Notes: generated by a model from the sequence alone, not told the origin. DNA of 64,000 nt from Paenarthrobacter sp. A20 (GCF_024168825.1 NZ_JALJWH010000002.1:62001-126000); one strand, 5' to 3'; shown: positions 1 through 8,998, numbered from the stretch's first letter. Translations and numbers: made by a program.

Positions 1-20
1 TGAAGTCCCGGTCTGAAGCG

Positions 21-638
21 TCATTCACCGATTTCGATTCCGCTTATCCGCGTCCCCGGAGCGAGATTCGTTGTAGCGAGACGAAGCTGGGCCATCAGTG
101 ACCAATAGACTTCCATATCGCTGAGCTCGAGGTTATGGACGTAGTCCTCGCCGCCTAGAAAAAGGGGTACTTTGTAGCCGACACACTGATCGAAAGCCAG
201 GTCTGCAGGGTTCTCGGACTTCCATTCATTGAAGAAGCTCACACAGAGACTTGGTTCCGGATCCCGAACCAGCTCGTCGTCGTGATAGGTCGAGAACTTC
301 CTTGGGATCTCCAACGCTTCACCGGTACCCGGTTCCAGAAGAAGAATCTCGGGATCAACGTCACCGCTTCGCAGGTCAAGGACAAACTGACGGCCCAACC
401 AATCGAACCCAAAAGGAATCAGTGGAAAGCCGAACTCTGGATAAGCCTCGGCGACCATTGCCGACGCCTTGCGGAATGATTCCTTTGAATGCACCCGGTA
501 TAGACCGCCATTGAAGGTACACCCGCCATAGCGTCCGAATAAGTAGGCGACGTTATTCCCCACGGTCTCTGGTGATCCAGGGATTCCATCCGTGACGTCG
601 AACCTCGTACCAAAGATCTCAAGCATGGCCACCATCAT
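21..638 (-). CDS. DUF1851 / Tdi1-like domain protein
   Basis: 205 residues. The segment with FGFDWLGRQF (about residues 76-85), then EPGTGEALEIP (102-112) and QCVGYKVPLFLGGED (151-165), matches the conserved core of DUF1851, a family that includes type VI immunity protein Tdi1. Members are soluble and often act as immunity or accessory proteins of polymorphic toxins; no toxin gene and no type VI genes are visible here, so the role is inferred only from the family. Two starts are possible: Met1 at 638 or Met5 at 626. The upstream end touches a weak plus-strand reading frame starting at 637. The neighbours on the same strand form a restriction-modification pair. Confidence 0.75.
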   Translation of the reverse strand: MMVAMLEIFGTRFDVTDGIPGSPETVGNNVAYLFGRYGGCTFNGGLYRVHSKESFRKASAMVAEAYPEFGFPLIPFGFDWLGRQFVLDLRSGDVDPEILLLEPGTGEALEIPRKFSTYHDDELVRDPEPSLCVSFFNEWKSENPADLAFDQCVGYKVPLFLGGEDYVHNLELSDMEVYWSLMAQLRLATTNLAPGTRISGIEIGE

Positions 639-993
639 GCCTCACAAATTCAGCTGGACGGTCAAACACCGATCCTTCTACGTAGCTCGCGACGGGTCTC
701 ACGCGGGCGCACTGGGCGACCTTGTAGACGTTCTTGTCACGGAATCGCTCGCTACTTCGATGGATCGCCTTTCAAGGATCCGAACGTCCTGGCTTGTGGC
801 GCTGATCCAAGCTATTGAGTCGCTTCCTCTCCAATCGACCGATGCGCGCCGCGATGCAGTCGAGTCCGCCATTGACGTTGCACTTACGCCTCCGGCCGCA
901 CCCTTGGACCGGCGCCCGTTAGCCGGTCCCCCACCGGCCGCAGCTACCGTGTATGCACGTCCTCACCGTTCCAGCGCTACGGGATTCCCGTAA
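637..993 (+). CDS. Possible small hypothetical protein
   Basis: A frame of about 118 residues beginning MPHKFSWTVKHRSFYVARDG. It has a helical middle (LGDLVDVLV, SWLVALIQAIE) and a proline/alanine-rich tail. I recognise no family. The start codon overlaps the start codon of the minus-strand DUF1851 gene, which would be an unusual head-to-head arrangement. The codon pattern is plausible in the first two thirds and poor in the tail. It could equally be a spurious frame in a gap between genes. Confidence 0.25.
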   Translation: MPHKFSWTVKHRSFYVARDGSHAGALGDLVDVLVTESLATSMDRLSRIRTSWLVALIQAIESLPLQSTDARRDAVESAIDVALTPPAAPLDRRPLAGPPPAAATVYARPHRSSATGFP

Positions 994-1092
994 GACCCGC
1001 CCGCAAAATGCCCGGTGAAGGTGCCCTAAACGCTACACGTATACGTGTCCCACTTCCTTGGATGTGGCATAGCAAGGGTGGGATTGGCTGGT

Positions 1093-2187
1093 CTAACGCG
1101 TTTCTATGTTTAGGACGTTGTCGGGTATGGCTGTTGCGATAGCGTTCCAAGCAAGTTCACGCGTGGGTTCGTCCAAGTACCACGCGTAGGTTCCAACTGC
1201 CAGATCCATCAAATGTCTTTTCGCGGCTGAGTCGTTCCGTGAGATGAACGCGTTGAGGAACCTCAACTGTTCGGGCCTGATGCGTTGCGTTTCAGCCCAC
1301 TCGACAAAGTTCTGCTTACGTCGTTCATCCACTGGCCCTCCCGTGGCCACGGCTTCGATGATCCAGAACTCGGCTGGCCGGTGACCCATGTCCACGATCA
1401 AGGCGTCAGGAAGCAGGTCCGAGACGTTAATGTTGATACCGACTGCGGACAGACGCCGGTCATCTACGTAGGCTTTTTTGTCTCCGGGTTCACTGATAGT
1501 TAACACAGCCGGTTCCTGGAGCCGTTGTTCAGCCCAAACCTCAATCACGCCTTTGAGAATGAGCGATGACTCCCCTGGCGACAACTGCCGTACTTCGCCG
1601 CTAGGGAGGACGACGGAAATACTTGACGCCGTGCTCTTTCGTTCGCGGGCTATTACCGCTCGGAGCCGTTGCTCGGGGTCCATTGCTGTGTTGGTCCACG
1701 CGTCGATGGCTTCCCTGAGAGCGTCTCCTTGCAGGGCGGGGTTGAAGAGCTCGGCGAAACTCCTGCGCATTATCCAACGTGGGGAGTTTGCGTTGGTCTT
1801 AGCCCCGACGCTCTCGCTCATCGCGCCGTACTGTGCGCCGATGATGAAGATGCCTTTCCTCACTGTCTCCCGGCTGTTCGTGGCGTACCACTGCTCTGTT
1901 TCAACGCCCCATTCTCGCTGTAGAGCTGTAACTGATGCCTGGCCTATCAAGTGAGCCTGGTACCAGGCTCGTCGTTTCTCTTCGTCCTCGATGGCGATCA
2001 GATCTGCGTTCATCCACAAGCTGGAGGTGGGTCGTGCATATGAGAGGCTTTCATCCAGCTCCGCGTCATCGCTAGGCATGACACAGCCTGCCCAAATCAG
2101 TCCCGCTACGGTCGCGGCTGAGATCGGGCTGGAAAGCGTGGTCTTAAATCCCGTTGGGAAGATGAGTGCCAGTCTCTCTTGGCACAT
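1093..2187 (-). CDS. PstI/BsuBI-type type II restriction endonuclease
   Basis: About 364 residues. The C-terminal third carries the BsuBI/PstI signature IIEAVATGGPVDERRK (near residues 276-291), whose Glu and Lys are expected in the catalytic core. The N-terminal part is helical and winged-helix-like. Together with the upstream Eco57I-type methyltransferase this forms a type II R-M system. Family precedent suggests CTGCAG as the target, but specificity is inferred. The frame stays open up to 2334, which would overlap the methyltransferase by 191 nt. I prefer the internal ATG at 2187 (MCQERLALIFPTGF), giving a 44-nt overlap; no strong ribosome site marks either start. The two genes should be co-transcribed, methyltransferase first. 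Confidence 0.85.
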   Translation of the reverse strand: MCQERLALIFPTGFKTTLSSPISAATVAGLIWAGCVMPSDDAELDESLSYARPTSSLWMNADLIAIEDEEKRRAWYQAHLIGQASVTALQREWGVETEQWYATNSRETVRKGIFIIGAQYGAMSESVGAKTNANSPRWIMRRSFAELFNPALQGDALREAIDAWTNTAMDPEQRLRAVIARERKSTASSISVVLPSGEVRQLSPGESSLILKGVIEVWAEQRLQEPAVLTISEPGDKKAYVDDRRLSAVGININVSDLLPDALIVDMGHRPAEFWIIEAVATGGPVDERRKQNFVEWAETQRIRPEQLRFLNAFISRNDSAAKRHLMDLAVGTYAWYLDEPTRELAWNAIATAIPDNVLNIETR

Positions 2188-3916
2188 CTCGCGGGTGACT
2201 ACTGGCAGAAGGTCGGACAACGTTGGCTCCAAGGGTGTATGCCTCTGCGACGGCGCGTTCAAGTTCCTCGCCGGCAAGGTTCTCCCATGAGGCCAGGACA
2301 GAAGCCTCGGGAAGGGGAAGGGAATCGATCTCATATGAGCTGACAGCCACGGATCCGGAAATGCAACGCATCAATCGGTCCATAGTTTGTGTTTGAAGTA
2401 CCCGGGCCAGCGTGGGTCGGGAAATCAGAGGTTTCGGGACGGTGGGCCGAAGGACGTTTAAGTGGTTCTCGATGACAACCCTGCCCCCGAAGTCGCGCAG
2501 GGCTCCAGCGTCCAGATCTGCAGCCACGAGCCGGCGGGTCTGTTCCGGGGCGGTAGTGCGCTGTACCAAGACGGCAGGCTCATCAAGCACCATGACTTCG
2601 GGATCGGATGTGCCCGTCAGAGCCAGAAAGCGCATGGAATCGCGCGATTTGTCTCTGTGAACTCGGCCGCCGTCCACGTCCGCGCCCCATAAAACGGGAA
2701 TTCGATCCCTGGCTTGCCTCGGATACAGATCTGCTTTACGGCGGTTCCACACCAATGGGCCGGTGGAGGCATGCCAGCCCGCACTTTCCAGCGTCGTGGA
2801 CATCCGCCCGGCCGCGGCTGCAATCGCGGCATCGCGGGCTTCTCGAGGCAGGAGCCAAGGGCCGTCGCCTCGGGGTGTCGGGATCTGAGCAACTTCTTCA
2901 ACACGCCCATTTGAGCGGGTCACAGTCACTTTGCGTGTGCCCTTATGCCGAAAGGTAACAAGGCACGTTTCCTGGAGGACTCCAGCGAAGACGCCGTTGC
3001 GCCCCTCGACAAAGTTCATCAAGTGCATCGGCATGGTTGACGCCAGGTGTCCCCGCAGTTTGTGGAAGTATCTACCCGCAGTGAAGGAAGTGGGAACCAA
3101 ACAGGCTAAAACCCCACCCTTGCGGGTGTTGTCCGCACCGGAGGCCATGAACATCCCGTAGATGTTGGCGTGTCCATAAAGTACGTGAGCGAAAGCAGTC
3201 CTCTGATCTGTGGCAAGCCGCAGTCTCCCGTACGGAGGATTCATGATCGTGACAAGGGCCTTTTCTCGCCCTACGGCTAAGCCATCGCCTGCTTCTGCCA
3301 GCACTGGGATTGGCCGGCGTCGCGCCTCAGGGACTTTCGCCAAAGTGTGCAGCGCCTCAGCTCCCAGAAGGACGTTAGTAAGCCAAGCCGACCAGGGATC
3401 CATGTCAATGCCCTGGATCAGGGCTGGCAGTCCGCGGATGGTGATAGCTGGGTCGTCCTTGGATGTTGCGCGGAGGTGTTCGCGCAACGGCGCCAAGAGG
3501 AGTGCGCCTGCTCCACAGGCTGGATCTCGAACAAGGCCACTTAAGCGACGATCCCGCCCCCGTGTGTAGCCCAAAGTCGCCCTGGTCATTTCCCATAGGC
3601 GGTCGCTCAGAACGGCAGGCGTGTAATGCTTTCCTTCTTTGGATCGCTCCGCGCTGGGAAGTGAGCCAACGTACATAGCGCCGAGCATCTCGGGCGTGGT
3701 CGTAGCGCCCACACTCGTGCTCTGCTCTACGCCGCTGACGGAAGCTGGCGGTTGGGCTACCAACGCGAAAGAGACATCCGCCCAGCGCCCCGACAGCCCG
3801 GCTTGATCGGCCCTAAGCGCCCACCAACTATCTACCGACGCAAGGAGGGCCTGAGTTTCCGACGACAGACTACTGAAAGCATCTGCTCTCAGATCGACTG
3901 CTGCGTGGGTGGACAC
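2144..3916 (-). CDS. Eco57I-type N6-adenine DNA methyltransferase
   Basis: 590 residues with KEGKHYTP (93-100), the AdoMet-binding motif DPACGAGALL (131-140) and the catalytic NPPY (226-229). This order is typical of gamma-class N6-adenine methyltransferases. The C-terminal half is the target-recognition region (motifs such as WGADVDG and the hydrophobic stretch around ISGSVAVSSYEIDSLPLP). It modifies host DNA and protects it from the adjacent PstI-like nuclease. The start is GTG at 3916, preceded by AGGAG four bases upstream. The 3' end overlaps the endonuclease gene, a common arrangement that delays nuclease expression. Confidence 0.93.
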   Translation of the reverse strand: MSTHAAVDLRADAFSSLSSETQALLASVDSWWALRADQAGLSGRWADVSFALVAQPPASVSGVEQSTSVGATTTPEMLGAMYVGSLPSAERSKEGKHYTPAVLSDRLWEMTRATLGYTRGRDRRLSGLVRDPACGAGALLLAPLREHLRATSKDDPAITIRGLPALIQGIDMDPWSAWLTNVLLGAEALHTLAKVPEARRRPIPVLAEAGDGLAVGREKALVTIMNPPYGRLRLATDQRTAFAHVLYGHANIYGMFMASGADNTRKGGVLACLVPTSFTAGRYFHKLRGHLASTMPMHLMNFVEGRNGVFAGVLQETCLVTFRHKGTRKVTVTRSNGRVEEVAQIPTPRGDGPWLLPREARDAAIAAAAGRMSTTLESAGWHASTGPLVWNRRKADLYPRQARDRIPVLWGADVDGGRVHRDKSRDSMRFLALTGTSDPEVMVLDEPAVLVQRTTAPEQTRRLVAADLDAGALRDFGGRVVIENHLNVLRPTVPKPLISRPTLARVLQTQTMDRLMRCISGSVAVSSYEIDSLPLPEASVLASWENLAGEELERAVAEAYTLGANVVRPSASSHPRDVPRETGTHLPNGI

Positions 3917-4193
3917 GGATCTCCTGCTTCTCGGTTCTAGGCTTCGGACGCAAGCAGTGAATGGGCTCGCTTCCCTGCATAGACTATCGGCAGCACTAGG
4001 ATTTCGCTGATTTTGCGGACCTCTTGGTGTGCGCCGATGCCGGGCTTAGAACGAGGCCATTGACTAGGTTCTAAGCATCGCTGGAGGCACCGACACTTTC
4101 CGCAGCGTTTGGCCTGCAGCGCCCGCGATGACAGCCAGCAAACCCCACTGCGGTGAATTATTTACATGGCGGCGTTGCTCAGGGTCGAGGGGA
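3917..4193. other. Intergenic gap upstream of the R-M operon
   Basis: No convincing gene or RNA seen. It should hold the promoter of the minus-strand methyltransferase gene and the end of the PIN-domain gene. Nothing in it is distinctive enough to call a site. Confidence 0.4.
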
Positions 4194-5072
4194 CTACAGC
4201 TGCGGTGGGACCTCTTGTTCTTCTTCGTAATCTGTAATGCGGACCGCGTCGAGACCAGCTTGTCGAGCCCGGTAAATCATGCCGTAATCCGTGGTGACTA
4301 TTTTTACGTGCTTCGCGTATGGGCGGATAGCGGCAGCCCTGTCAATAATCTCTAGGTCGGCGTCTTGGATGGATGGTTGGGACAAAGACTGTTCAAGAAC
4401 AGTTAGGTAGATGTTTGAGGACGGTGATTGATTGGCAATAACCTGTTCTTTTAGCAGTTTCCGCTGACCAGGGGCGGTAGCCTGCGCCTCTAGATATTTG
4501 AGTGCCAGTGCGGCACGACGCCGGATAGGTAGGCCGCCCTTGGGAGGATTCGCACGGTTGCGCTTATGCCCGTCGAGCTCATCGACAACCTTCATAGGAA
4601 CGGCAACCACCAGGGGAACACTGGCACGCTCATCCAGCACCTGGTTTAGGTCAACCTGGAGCGGGTCCTGATAGTACTTCAGCCACACGTTGGTATCGAG
4701 CACGACAGCTACGGCACTACCTTGTTCCCATTTCCGCTCCTCTGCGGAGATACGCTCTTCGGCAGCCTTCAAACGCTGGATACATTGTCCAAGTTCACCA
4801 TCTACTAGCCGACCTAGCGTCAGAGTCGACACGCTGGAAGGATCGAGGGACAGCAGCATCGAGTAGAGCTTCGTCGCCACGAGTCGCTCAATCTCATCAT
4901 TGCTGAGCGCACTAGAGAGCGCGTAGATCTGGTCACCAGCCCATTCCAAGTAGCGATGGTAACGGTCATTTGAGTACCCACCGGCACCCCTGGCGTTCTC
5001 GGCTTCATTCACTGCCCGGGAGAGACTGCCAAGCGCCGCCTTAGGAGACGCACCAACGGCCAACTTGATCAA
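4194..5072 (-). CDS. PIN-domain protein with N-terminal helical extension
   Basis: 292 residues. Residues 1-115 are predicted helical and unassigned. From about 120 a PIN nuclease fold begins: VAVVLDTNVWLKYY supplies Asp126, VVDELDGHK the second acidic residue (near 168), DADLEIIDRAA and VKIVTTDYGM the remaining acids. PIN domains are Mg2+-dependent ribonucleases, often toxins. No antitoxin-sized gene is adjacent, and the size with its N-terminal domain is larger than VapC. It lies alone between the R-M operon and a divergent interrupted gene, so a role in a defence island is inference. The start at 5072 is ATG. Confidence 0.8.
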   Translation of the reverse strand: MIKLAVGASPKAALGSLSRAVNEAENARGAGGYSNDRYHRYLEWAGDQIYALSSALSNDEIERLVATKLYSMLLSLDPSSVSTLTLGRLVDGELGQCIQRLKAAEERISAEERKWEQGSAVAVVLDTNVWLKYYQDPLQVDLNQVLDERASVPLVVAVPMKVVDELDGHKRNRANPPKGGLPIRRRAALALKYLEAQATAPGQRKLLKEQVIANQSPSSNIYLTVLEQSLSQPSIQDADLEIIDRAAAIRPYAKHVKIVTTDYGMIYRARQAGLDAVRITDYEEEQEVPPQL

Positions 5073-5283
5073 AAGAGAGTCCTTACCTTCGCTATGGTCA
5101 ATCGGTTCACGCAGCCAGAGTGGTTCTCCCCCGCACGTACGGTTTAAAACACCCTAGCTACCCCGGCGTACGCATCATCAATTGAACGACTAGCGATGAC
5201 CGACAAGTCATCTTCTCGTAGGCGAGTGACGCGGCCCGAGCCTCCTCCCCCAGCTGGTGGCGGTTTCTTGCGAAGCTCTCCGT

Positions 5284-6100
5284 ATGAGTACCAAGAAGAA
5301 GTCCCCTAAGCCGGCCAACCGAACCGGCATCACCGAGAAGGATCCTGGGTACGCGATTTATCGGAGCCTCACGCGCATGGTGAATCAAGCCCCTAAGCCT
5401 CAACCGCTATGGCTCGACAATGAGTCCGGACAGGAACAAAGGAGGGCAGCCGCGCCGGCTCTAGCCTGGGGCTGGCTCCAGCGGGCAGTTCGCAACGGCG
5501 AGGCAGCGATCAAACTTGAGAAGAGTGGTTACGGGTCAGAAACCGCCCCCCCTTCTTCGATCAGCTCTCGAACACGCGATGCGCCTTATCTGGGCAGACG
5601 CAGGCGAAGGAAAGTTCGTGGAGACAGCCATGCTGGCTAAGAAGGCGACGAGTAAGAGACTCCTCGACGCCCAACATGAGGGCTGGCGGTTTGAGGCAGT
5701 TATGGCAGACCAGCTACAGCAGTACGCCGACACCGCGACGGACGAGTTCAAGGAGATGGAGACTTTCGTCCATCTGAAGCACGCAATGGACGGCAGCACA
5801 GAGGAAATCAAGGATCGGCTCAAGAGCATGTATCTGGCGTGGCTCGTTTACACCCCGGCCAGCCATCCGTCGATCGACTCCGCCGAGCCGTACATAGATA
5901 GGAAACTTGGCAGCAACTACATAGCGCTGCTCTCTGTCCCTCTCCCCCGCCCCGCAACGGACTCCGCGGCGGTGGCCAGCTTAGCCCTCATCGGCGCCGC
6001 ATACGGGTACTCGCGCGTGACCGGACTCGAGACCTACTTCGCGCCGGCCTTGCAAGAAATCTTAGAACAGCATGTCAGGTACTTCACTGACCTCCCTTAG
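5284..6100 (+). pseudogene. DUF5677-like gene interrupted at a C7 tract
   Basis: Two overlapping frames make one sensible protein. The first runs from ATG 5284 (MSTKKKSPKP). The second carries LLRSALEHAMRLIWADAGEGKF, which resembles the Arg-Ser-x-x-Glu core of DUF5677 proteins, and ends at 6100. Both meet at seven cytosines, 5546-5552. Removing one C joins them into about 271 residues; as written, the first frame ends in an implausible Arg-rich tail at 5640. This may be a true frameshift mutation, slippage-based switching, or a sequence error. The only start for the second frame alone is a TTG at 5516 inside the first frame. The function of DUF5677 is unknown. Confidence 0.7.
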
Positions 6101-6396
6101 AGGTCGTTCCTCGCTCAGGACGTTCATTCCCTTAGAACCGGTACGCTCCCCTGTGGAATTGATCGCCATGTAGTGACGATTTGCGTGCCCCCGGTGGCCG
6201 GCCTCCAAGTAACATTTCCGTCCCGGATGTTGTCCCAAATGCTCTGCCGTGGACAGCAGTCACAAAAACAACTTCCGGGACAGCTAGCTCTGTGGCCTCA
6301 AGAGCCCATCCATTAGCGAGACTTGTTTCGTCGAACTTAACCAAAGGGGTTCGATGCCCCGAGCCTGCTGCTGGCGGAGGAGGTACGCCGTGCACA

Positions 6397-7329
6397 ATGT
6401 CAGGCCCCCATGCCTATACTCCGGAGATGACTAAAGAGGATGAAACCAAACCCCGAGTGGCAATGCTCGTCACTGATTTGGACAACACATTGTGGGACTG
6501 GTTCCATGCTTGGCATGCCTCGTTTGACGCCCTTCTCGAGGGCCTGGTTGCAGCGACGGGCATCGACCGCGCCACGCTGGAAGAAGAAGCTCAAGCGATC
6601 CACAGGCGGCGGGGAACAACGGAATACTCATGGTTGGTCGATGAGCTTCCATGCCTACGCAAAGTCGCCGGCAAAGTAGGTCCGAGACAGGCATTCGACG
6701 ATGCACTTCACCGCCAGAACAGTGCCCGCATCAAGGAGACTGCTCTGTATCCGGGTGTTATCGAAACTCTCACAGCGCTCCGCAGAACAGGGGTACCTGT
6801 AGTGGGCTATACGGAATCGCCCAGGTTCTGGACGGAATGGCGGTTGCGGACTCTCAAGCTTGACGGGCTATTGGAGGCCGTTTGGTCTCCCCGAGACCAC
6901 GACAGTCCAAAGGGTCTAGACCCAGTTAGTCTTCGCCGCTACTCCGCTGAGAATTACGGACTCGCTCAGACAAAGCATGAGAATGTAGGGGAAGGTGCAA
7001 TAAAGCCAAATCCACACGTATTACGGGAGATCTTGGCTCCTTACGGCGTGCCCTACGCGGAAGTTGCCTACATCGGGGACAGCCTTCACAAGGACATCGC
7101 CATGGCTCAGGAAGTGGGAGTCATCGATGTACATGCGCAATACGGCGTATCCCACGAAAAGCCGGCATACGAGCAACTACGCCGCGTTTCACATTGGACG
7201 CAGGCTGACATCGAGCGTGAGAAACTTTCTTTGCCCGCAGTTACGCCGATCCCCTCGTTCTCCCTTTCGGAAGGCTTCAATGAACTTCTTGAAATTTTCG
7301 ACTTCCACTCCGTCGGAGCCATCAGCTAG
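6397..7329 (+). CDS. HAD-superfamily phosphatase
   Basis: About 310 residues. Motif I is LVTDLDNTLWDW (Asp27 and Asp29 by this start), and motif IV is YIGDSLHKDIAMA (about 224-236), with a cap region between and a conserved Lys in AIKPNPHVL. These are the signatures of a haloacid-dehalogenase-type hydrolase, which forms a phospho-aspartate intermediate. I chose ATG 6397 because GGAGGAGG lies 13 bases upstream; ATG 6427 is an alternative. The gene overlaps the following membrane-protein gene by 50 nt, implying a coupled pair. The substrate is unknown. Confidence 0.88.
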   Translation: MSGPHAYTPEMTKEDETKPRVAMLVTDLDNTLWDWFHAWHASFDALLEGLVAATGIDRATLEEEAQAIHRRRGTTEYSWLVDELPCLRKVAGKVGPRQAFDDALHRQNSARIKETALYPGVIETLTALRRTGVPVVGYTESPRFWTEWRLRTLKLDGLLEAVWSPRDHDSPKGLDPVSLRRYSAENYGLAQTKHENVGEGAIKPNPHVLREILAPYGVPYAEVAYIGDSLHKDIAMAQEVGVIDVHAQYGVSHEKPAYEQLRRVSHWTQADIEREKLSLPAVTPIPSFSLSEGFNELLEIFDFHSVGAIS

Positions 7330-7804
7330 CCACATTGTCGATGGTTATGTTGACGCATGGAAGAAGACCATCGAGGTTCAGCAGCACTTCAATGACCTGA
7401 GTTGGAGAATCAGAGCTCTGTGGTTGACCGCTCTGACGTTCGCATTGGGCGCAACCTTTATCGCTTTCAAAGACGGAAGAAGCGTGGAATTGCTCGGGGT
7501 GGGACAGAAGTCGCCCGCGGTCGTGGTACCTATCCTAGGTCTCCTGTTATGGCTAGCCTTCTGGTTTGTTGATCGTCAGTGGTATCACCGGCTCTTGGTT
7601 GGAGCGGTAAAGGAAGGACTGAACCTCGAAAAGAAGCTCCGGGATTTAGGTGTGGACGTGGCCCTGACCAAGACAATCGGTGACGAAAGCCCTTGGAACA
7701 CGTGGCTAGGCAAGATGCACTCGGCGCACAAACTGAACTTCTTCTACGTGCTCGGAGGCTTGCCATTGGTTGTCAGCCTTCTCATCCTTATGCTGCAGCC
7801 GTAG
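7280..7804 (+). CDS. Three-helix membrane protein paired with the HAD phosphatase
   Basis: 174 residues from ATG 7280, with GGAAG about eight bases upstream. The N-terminal soluble helix contains KKTIEVQQHFNDLSWRIR. Predicted membrane spans lie near residues 45-66 and 78-98, then an amphipathic helix, and a third span ends at the C-terminus. The architecture resembles small two- or three-span effectors of the SLATT type, but I cannot assign a family. The 50-nt overlap with the HAD gene in another frame suggests the two are made together. A membrane effector controlled by a phosphatase is one hypothesis. Confidence 0.75.
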   Translation: MNFLKFSTSTPSEPSASHIVDGYVDAWKKTIEVQQHFNDLSWRIRALWLTALTFALGATFIAFKDGRSVELLGVGQKSPAVVVPILGLLLWLAFWFVDRQWYHRLLVGAVKEGLNLEKKLRDLGVDVALTKTIGDESPWNTWLGKMHSAHKLNFFYVLGGLPLVVSLLILMLQP

Positions 7805-8236
7805 TACGAACTAACCGAGGTAAACGTAACGTGCACCTCCATCAGTTACCTCTGGTTCTTAGCGACTGCAAACAGCGACGGAGTGCTCTAGAGTCCTGGA
7901 GCCAACTGTCGCCATGGTTGCGAGGAACAGCCCGAAACCAACCGATAGCCCGGCATGAGCTCAAGAAATTACGAGGGGCGTGATTCGCCGAGGTCAGTTT
8001 CGTTGTTCGGCATGGTCGTATTGATTGCGTTCCAGGCTAAGTCGCGGGTTGGCTCCCCAGCAGTTTCAGCCCGTCAAACTGACCCACGATCAATGACTAC
8101 ATTGCAGGCAACGCAGCGAGACACTCCTCTGTGCGGCGACTTATCGAAACAAGGGGCCAGGACTCCGAGCACGCCACGCTCAGTGGCAGTGAGTGTTCCT
8201 CTCCTTCTGTCGGGGGGCGGCATTTATGGTTATTTC
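7805..8236. other. Gap with a decayed restriction-enzyme gene end
   Basis: Apart from the minus-strand remnant at 7969-8058, no gene is convincing in this stretch. A G-rich run (CGGGGGGCGG, 8211-8220) precedes the next small gene. Confidence 0.45.
7969..8058 (-). pseudogene. Remnant 3' end of a second PstI-like endonuclease gene
   Basis: The minus strand reads GEPTRDLAWNAINTTMPNN and then stops at 7969. This aligns with DEPTRELAWNAIATAIPDN at the very C-terminus of the PstI-like endonuclease at 1093. An in-frame stop occurs a few codons upstream of the aligned part, and no more of the enzyme can be found, so only a short stump remains. Nucleotide similarity is moderate, so this is a relic of a homologue rather than a recent duplicate. 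Confidence 0.6.
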
Positions 8237-8530
8237 ATGACTGATTACATCTATGCCACTACGGGCCAGGCCGTTGGGTTCGTTCGCGGTCGCTATGTTC
8301 ATGCTTTGAACGGTGCAGCTATAGGACAACTCAACGGAACTCACGTACACCGCCTCACTGGCCAGTACATCGGAGAGCTCTATAAGAGCCAAGTCGTGGA
8401 CAAACACCTGGGCAATCTTGGAAACATCGGCAATCCAGGAAACCCAGGAAATCCTGGCAACCCGGGGAATCCCGGAAACCGTGGCAACCACGGCTGCCCC
8501 TACCCGGATGCCTTTGACAAGCTCCTCTAG
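8237..8530 (+). CDS. Small beta-flower-like protein with collagen-like tail
   Basis: About 97 residues. Four short repeats of the form Y-x-x-T/N-G-x-x-x-G (IYATTGQAVGFV, VHALNGAAIGQL, VHRLTGQYIGEL) resemble the 4-fold beta-flower domain. They are followed by nine Gly-Asn-X triplets (nt 8411-8494) like a collagen strand, and a short end with one Cys. I chose ATG 8237; the open frame extends further upstream and the ribosome site is weak, so the start is uncertain. Collagen-like triplets with beta repeats suggest a trimeric surface or self-assembling protein, but no signal peptide is evident with this start. Confidence 0.6.
   Translation: MTDYIYATTGQAVGFVRGRYVHALNGAAIGQLNGTHVHRLTGQYIGELYKSQVVDKHLGNLGNIGNPGNPGNPGNPGNPGNRGNHGCPYPDAFDKLL
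8411..8494 (+). repeat. GNX triplet repeat within a coding region
   Basis: Nine consecutive 9-nt units encode Gly-Asn-(Leu/Ile/Pro/Arg/His), five of them Gly-Asn-Pro. The codons vary between units, so the protein repeat is kept while the DNA has drifted. Confidence 0.85.
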
Positions 8531-8581
8531 CTACCCGCCGGCCCTACTATGGGTGTGCTACGGAACTGAAAGAGGGACGCC

Positions 8582-8998
8582 GTGAAGTGCTCAGACACGA
8601 TTTATGGACGCACGAGGGATGAGTGGGAAGAGATTCGCGACGCCGCAGAGCGTTTCCTGATTTCTCTTGCCGAGACCGGTGGCATGACGAACTACAGCAG
8701 CTTAAACAGTGCGATTTCAGAGCAGACGGGATATCGCCCATTCGACTATCGGCAGGAGTCCGAGCGTGCAGCCATCGGACGACTGCTCGGGGAAATTTCA
8801 ATCAAGACCAACGAGCAGCACGGCGTCATGCTCTCGGCTCTTGTCACGCACCAAGGATCAAATGACGAAGGCGCGGGTTTCTACAAGCTGGCGGCGGAAC
8901 TTGGGAAGATGCCCAACAAGCCAACAAAAGACGAAAAACTCGTGGCATTCGTGCGCCTGACCCAGGAAGTGCACCAACAATACGCTCGCTTACGCTAG
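8582..8998 (+). CDS. Conserved hypothetical protein, 138 aa
   Basis: A soluble, mainly helical protein. The core LLGEISIKTNEQHGVMLSALVTH followed by NDEGAGFYKLAAELG is a pattern I have seen in actinobacterial hypothetical proteins of accessory regions; its function is not known to me. The start is GTG 8582, with GAGGGACG a few bases upstream. It stands alone downstream of the beta-flower gene on the same strand, 51 nt away, and could be co-transcribed with it. Confidence 0.7.
   Translation: MKCSDTIYGRTRDEWEEIRDAAERFLISLAETGGMTNYSSLNSAISEQTGYRPFDYRQESERAAIGRLLGEISIKTNEQHGVMLSALVTHQGSNDEGAGFYKLAAELGKMPNKPTKDEKLVAFVRLTQEVHQQYARLR

Noticed and set aside
21..638. Type VI secretion component
   Set aside because: Only the immunity-like DUF1851 domain is present; there are no type VI structural genes, and such systems are not expected in actinobacteria.
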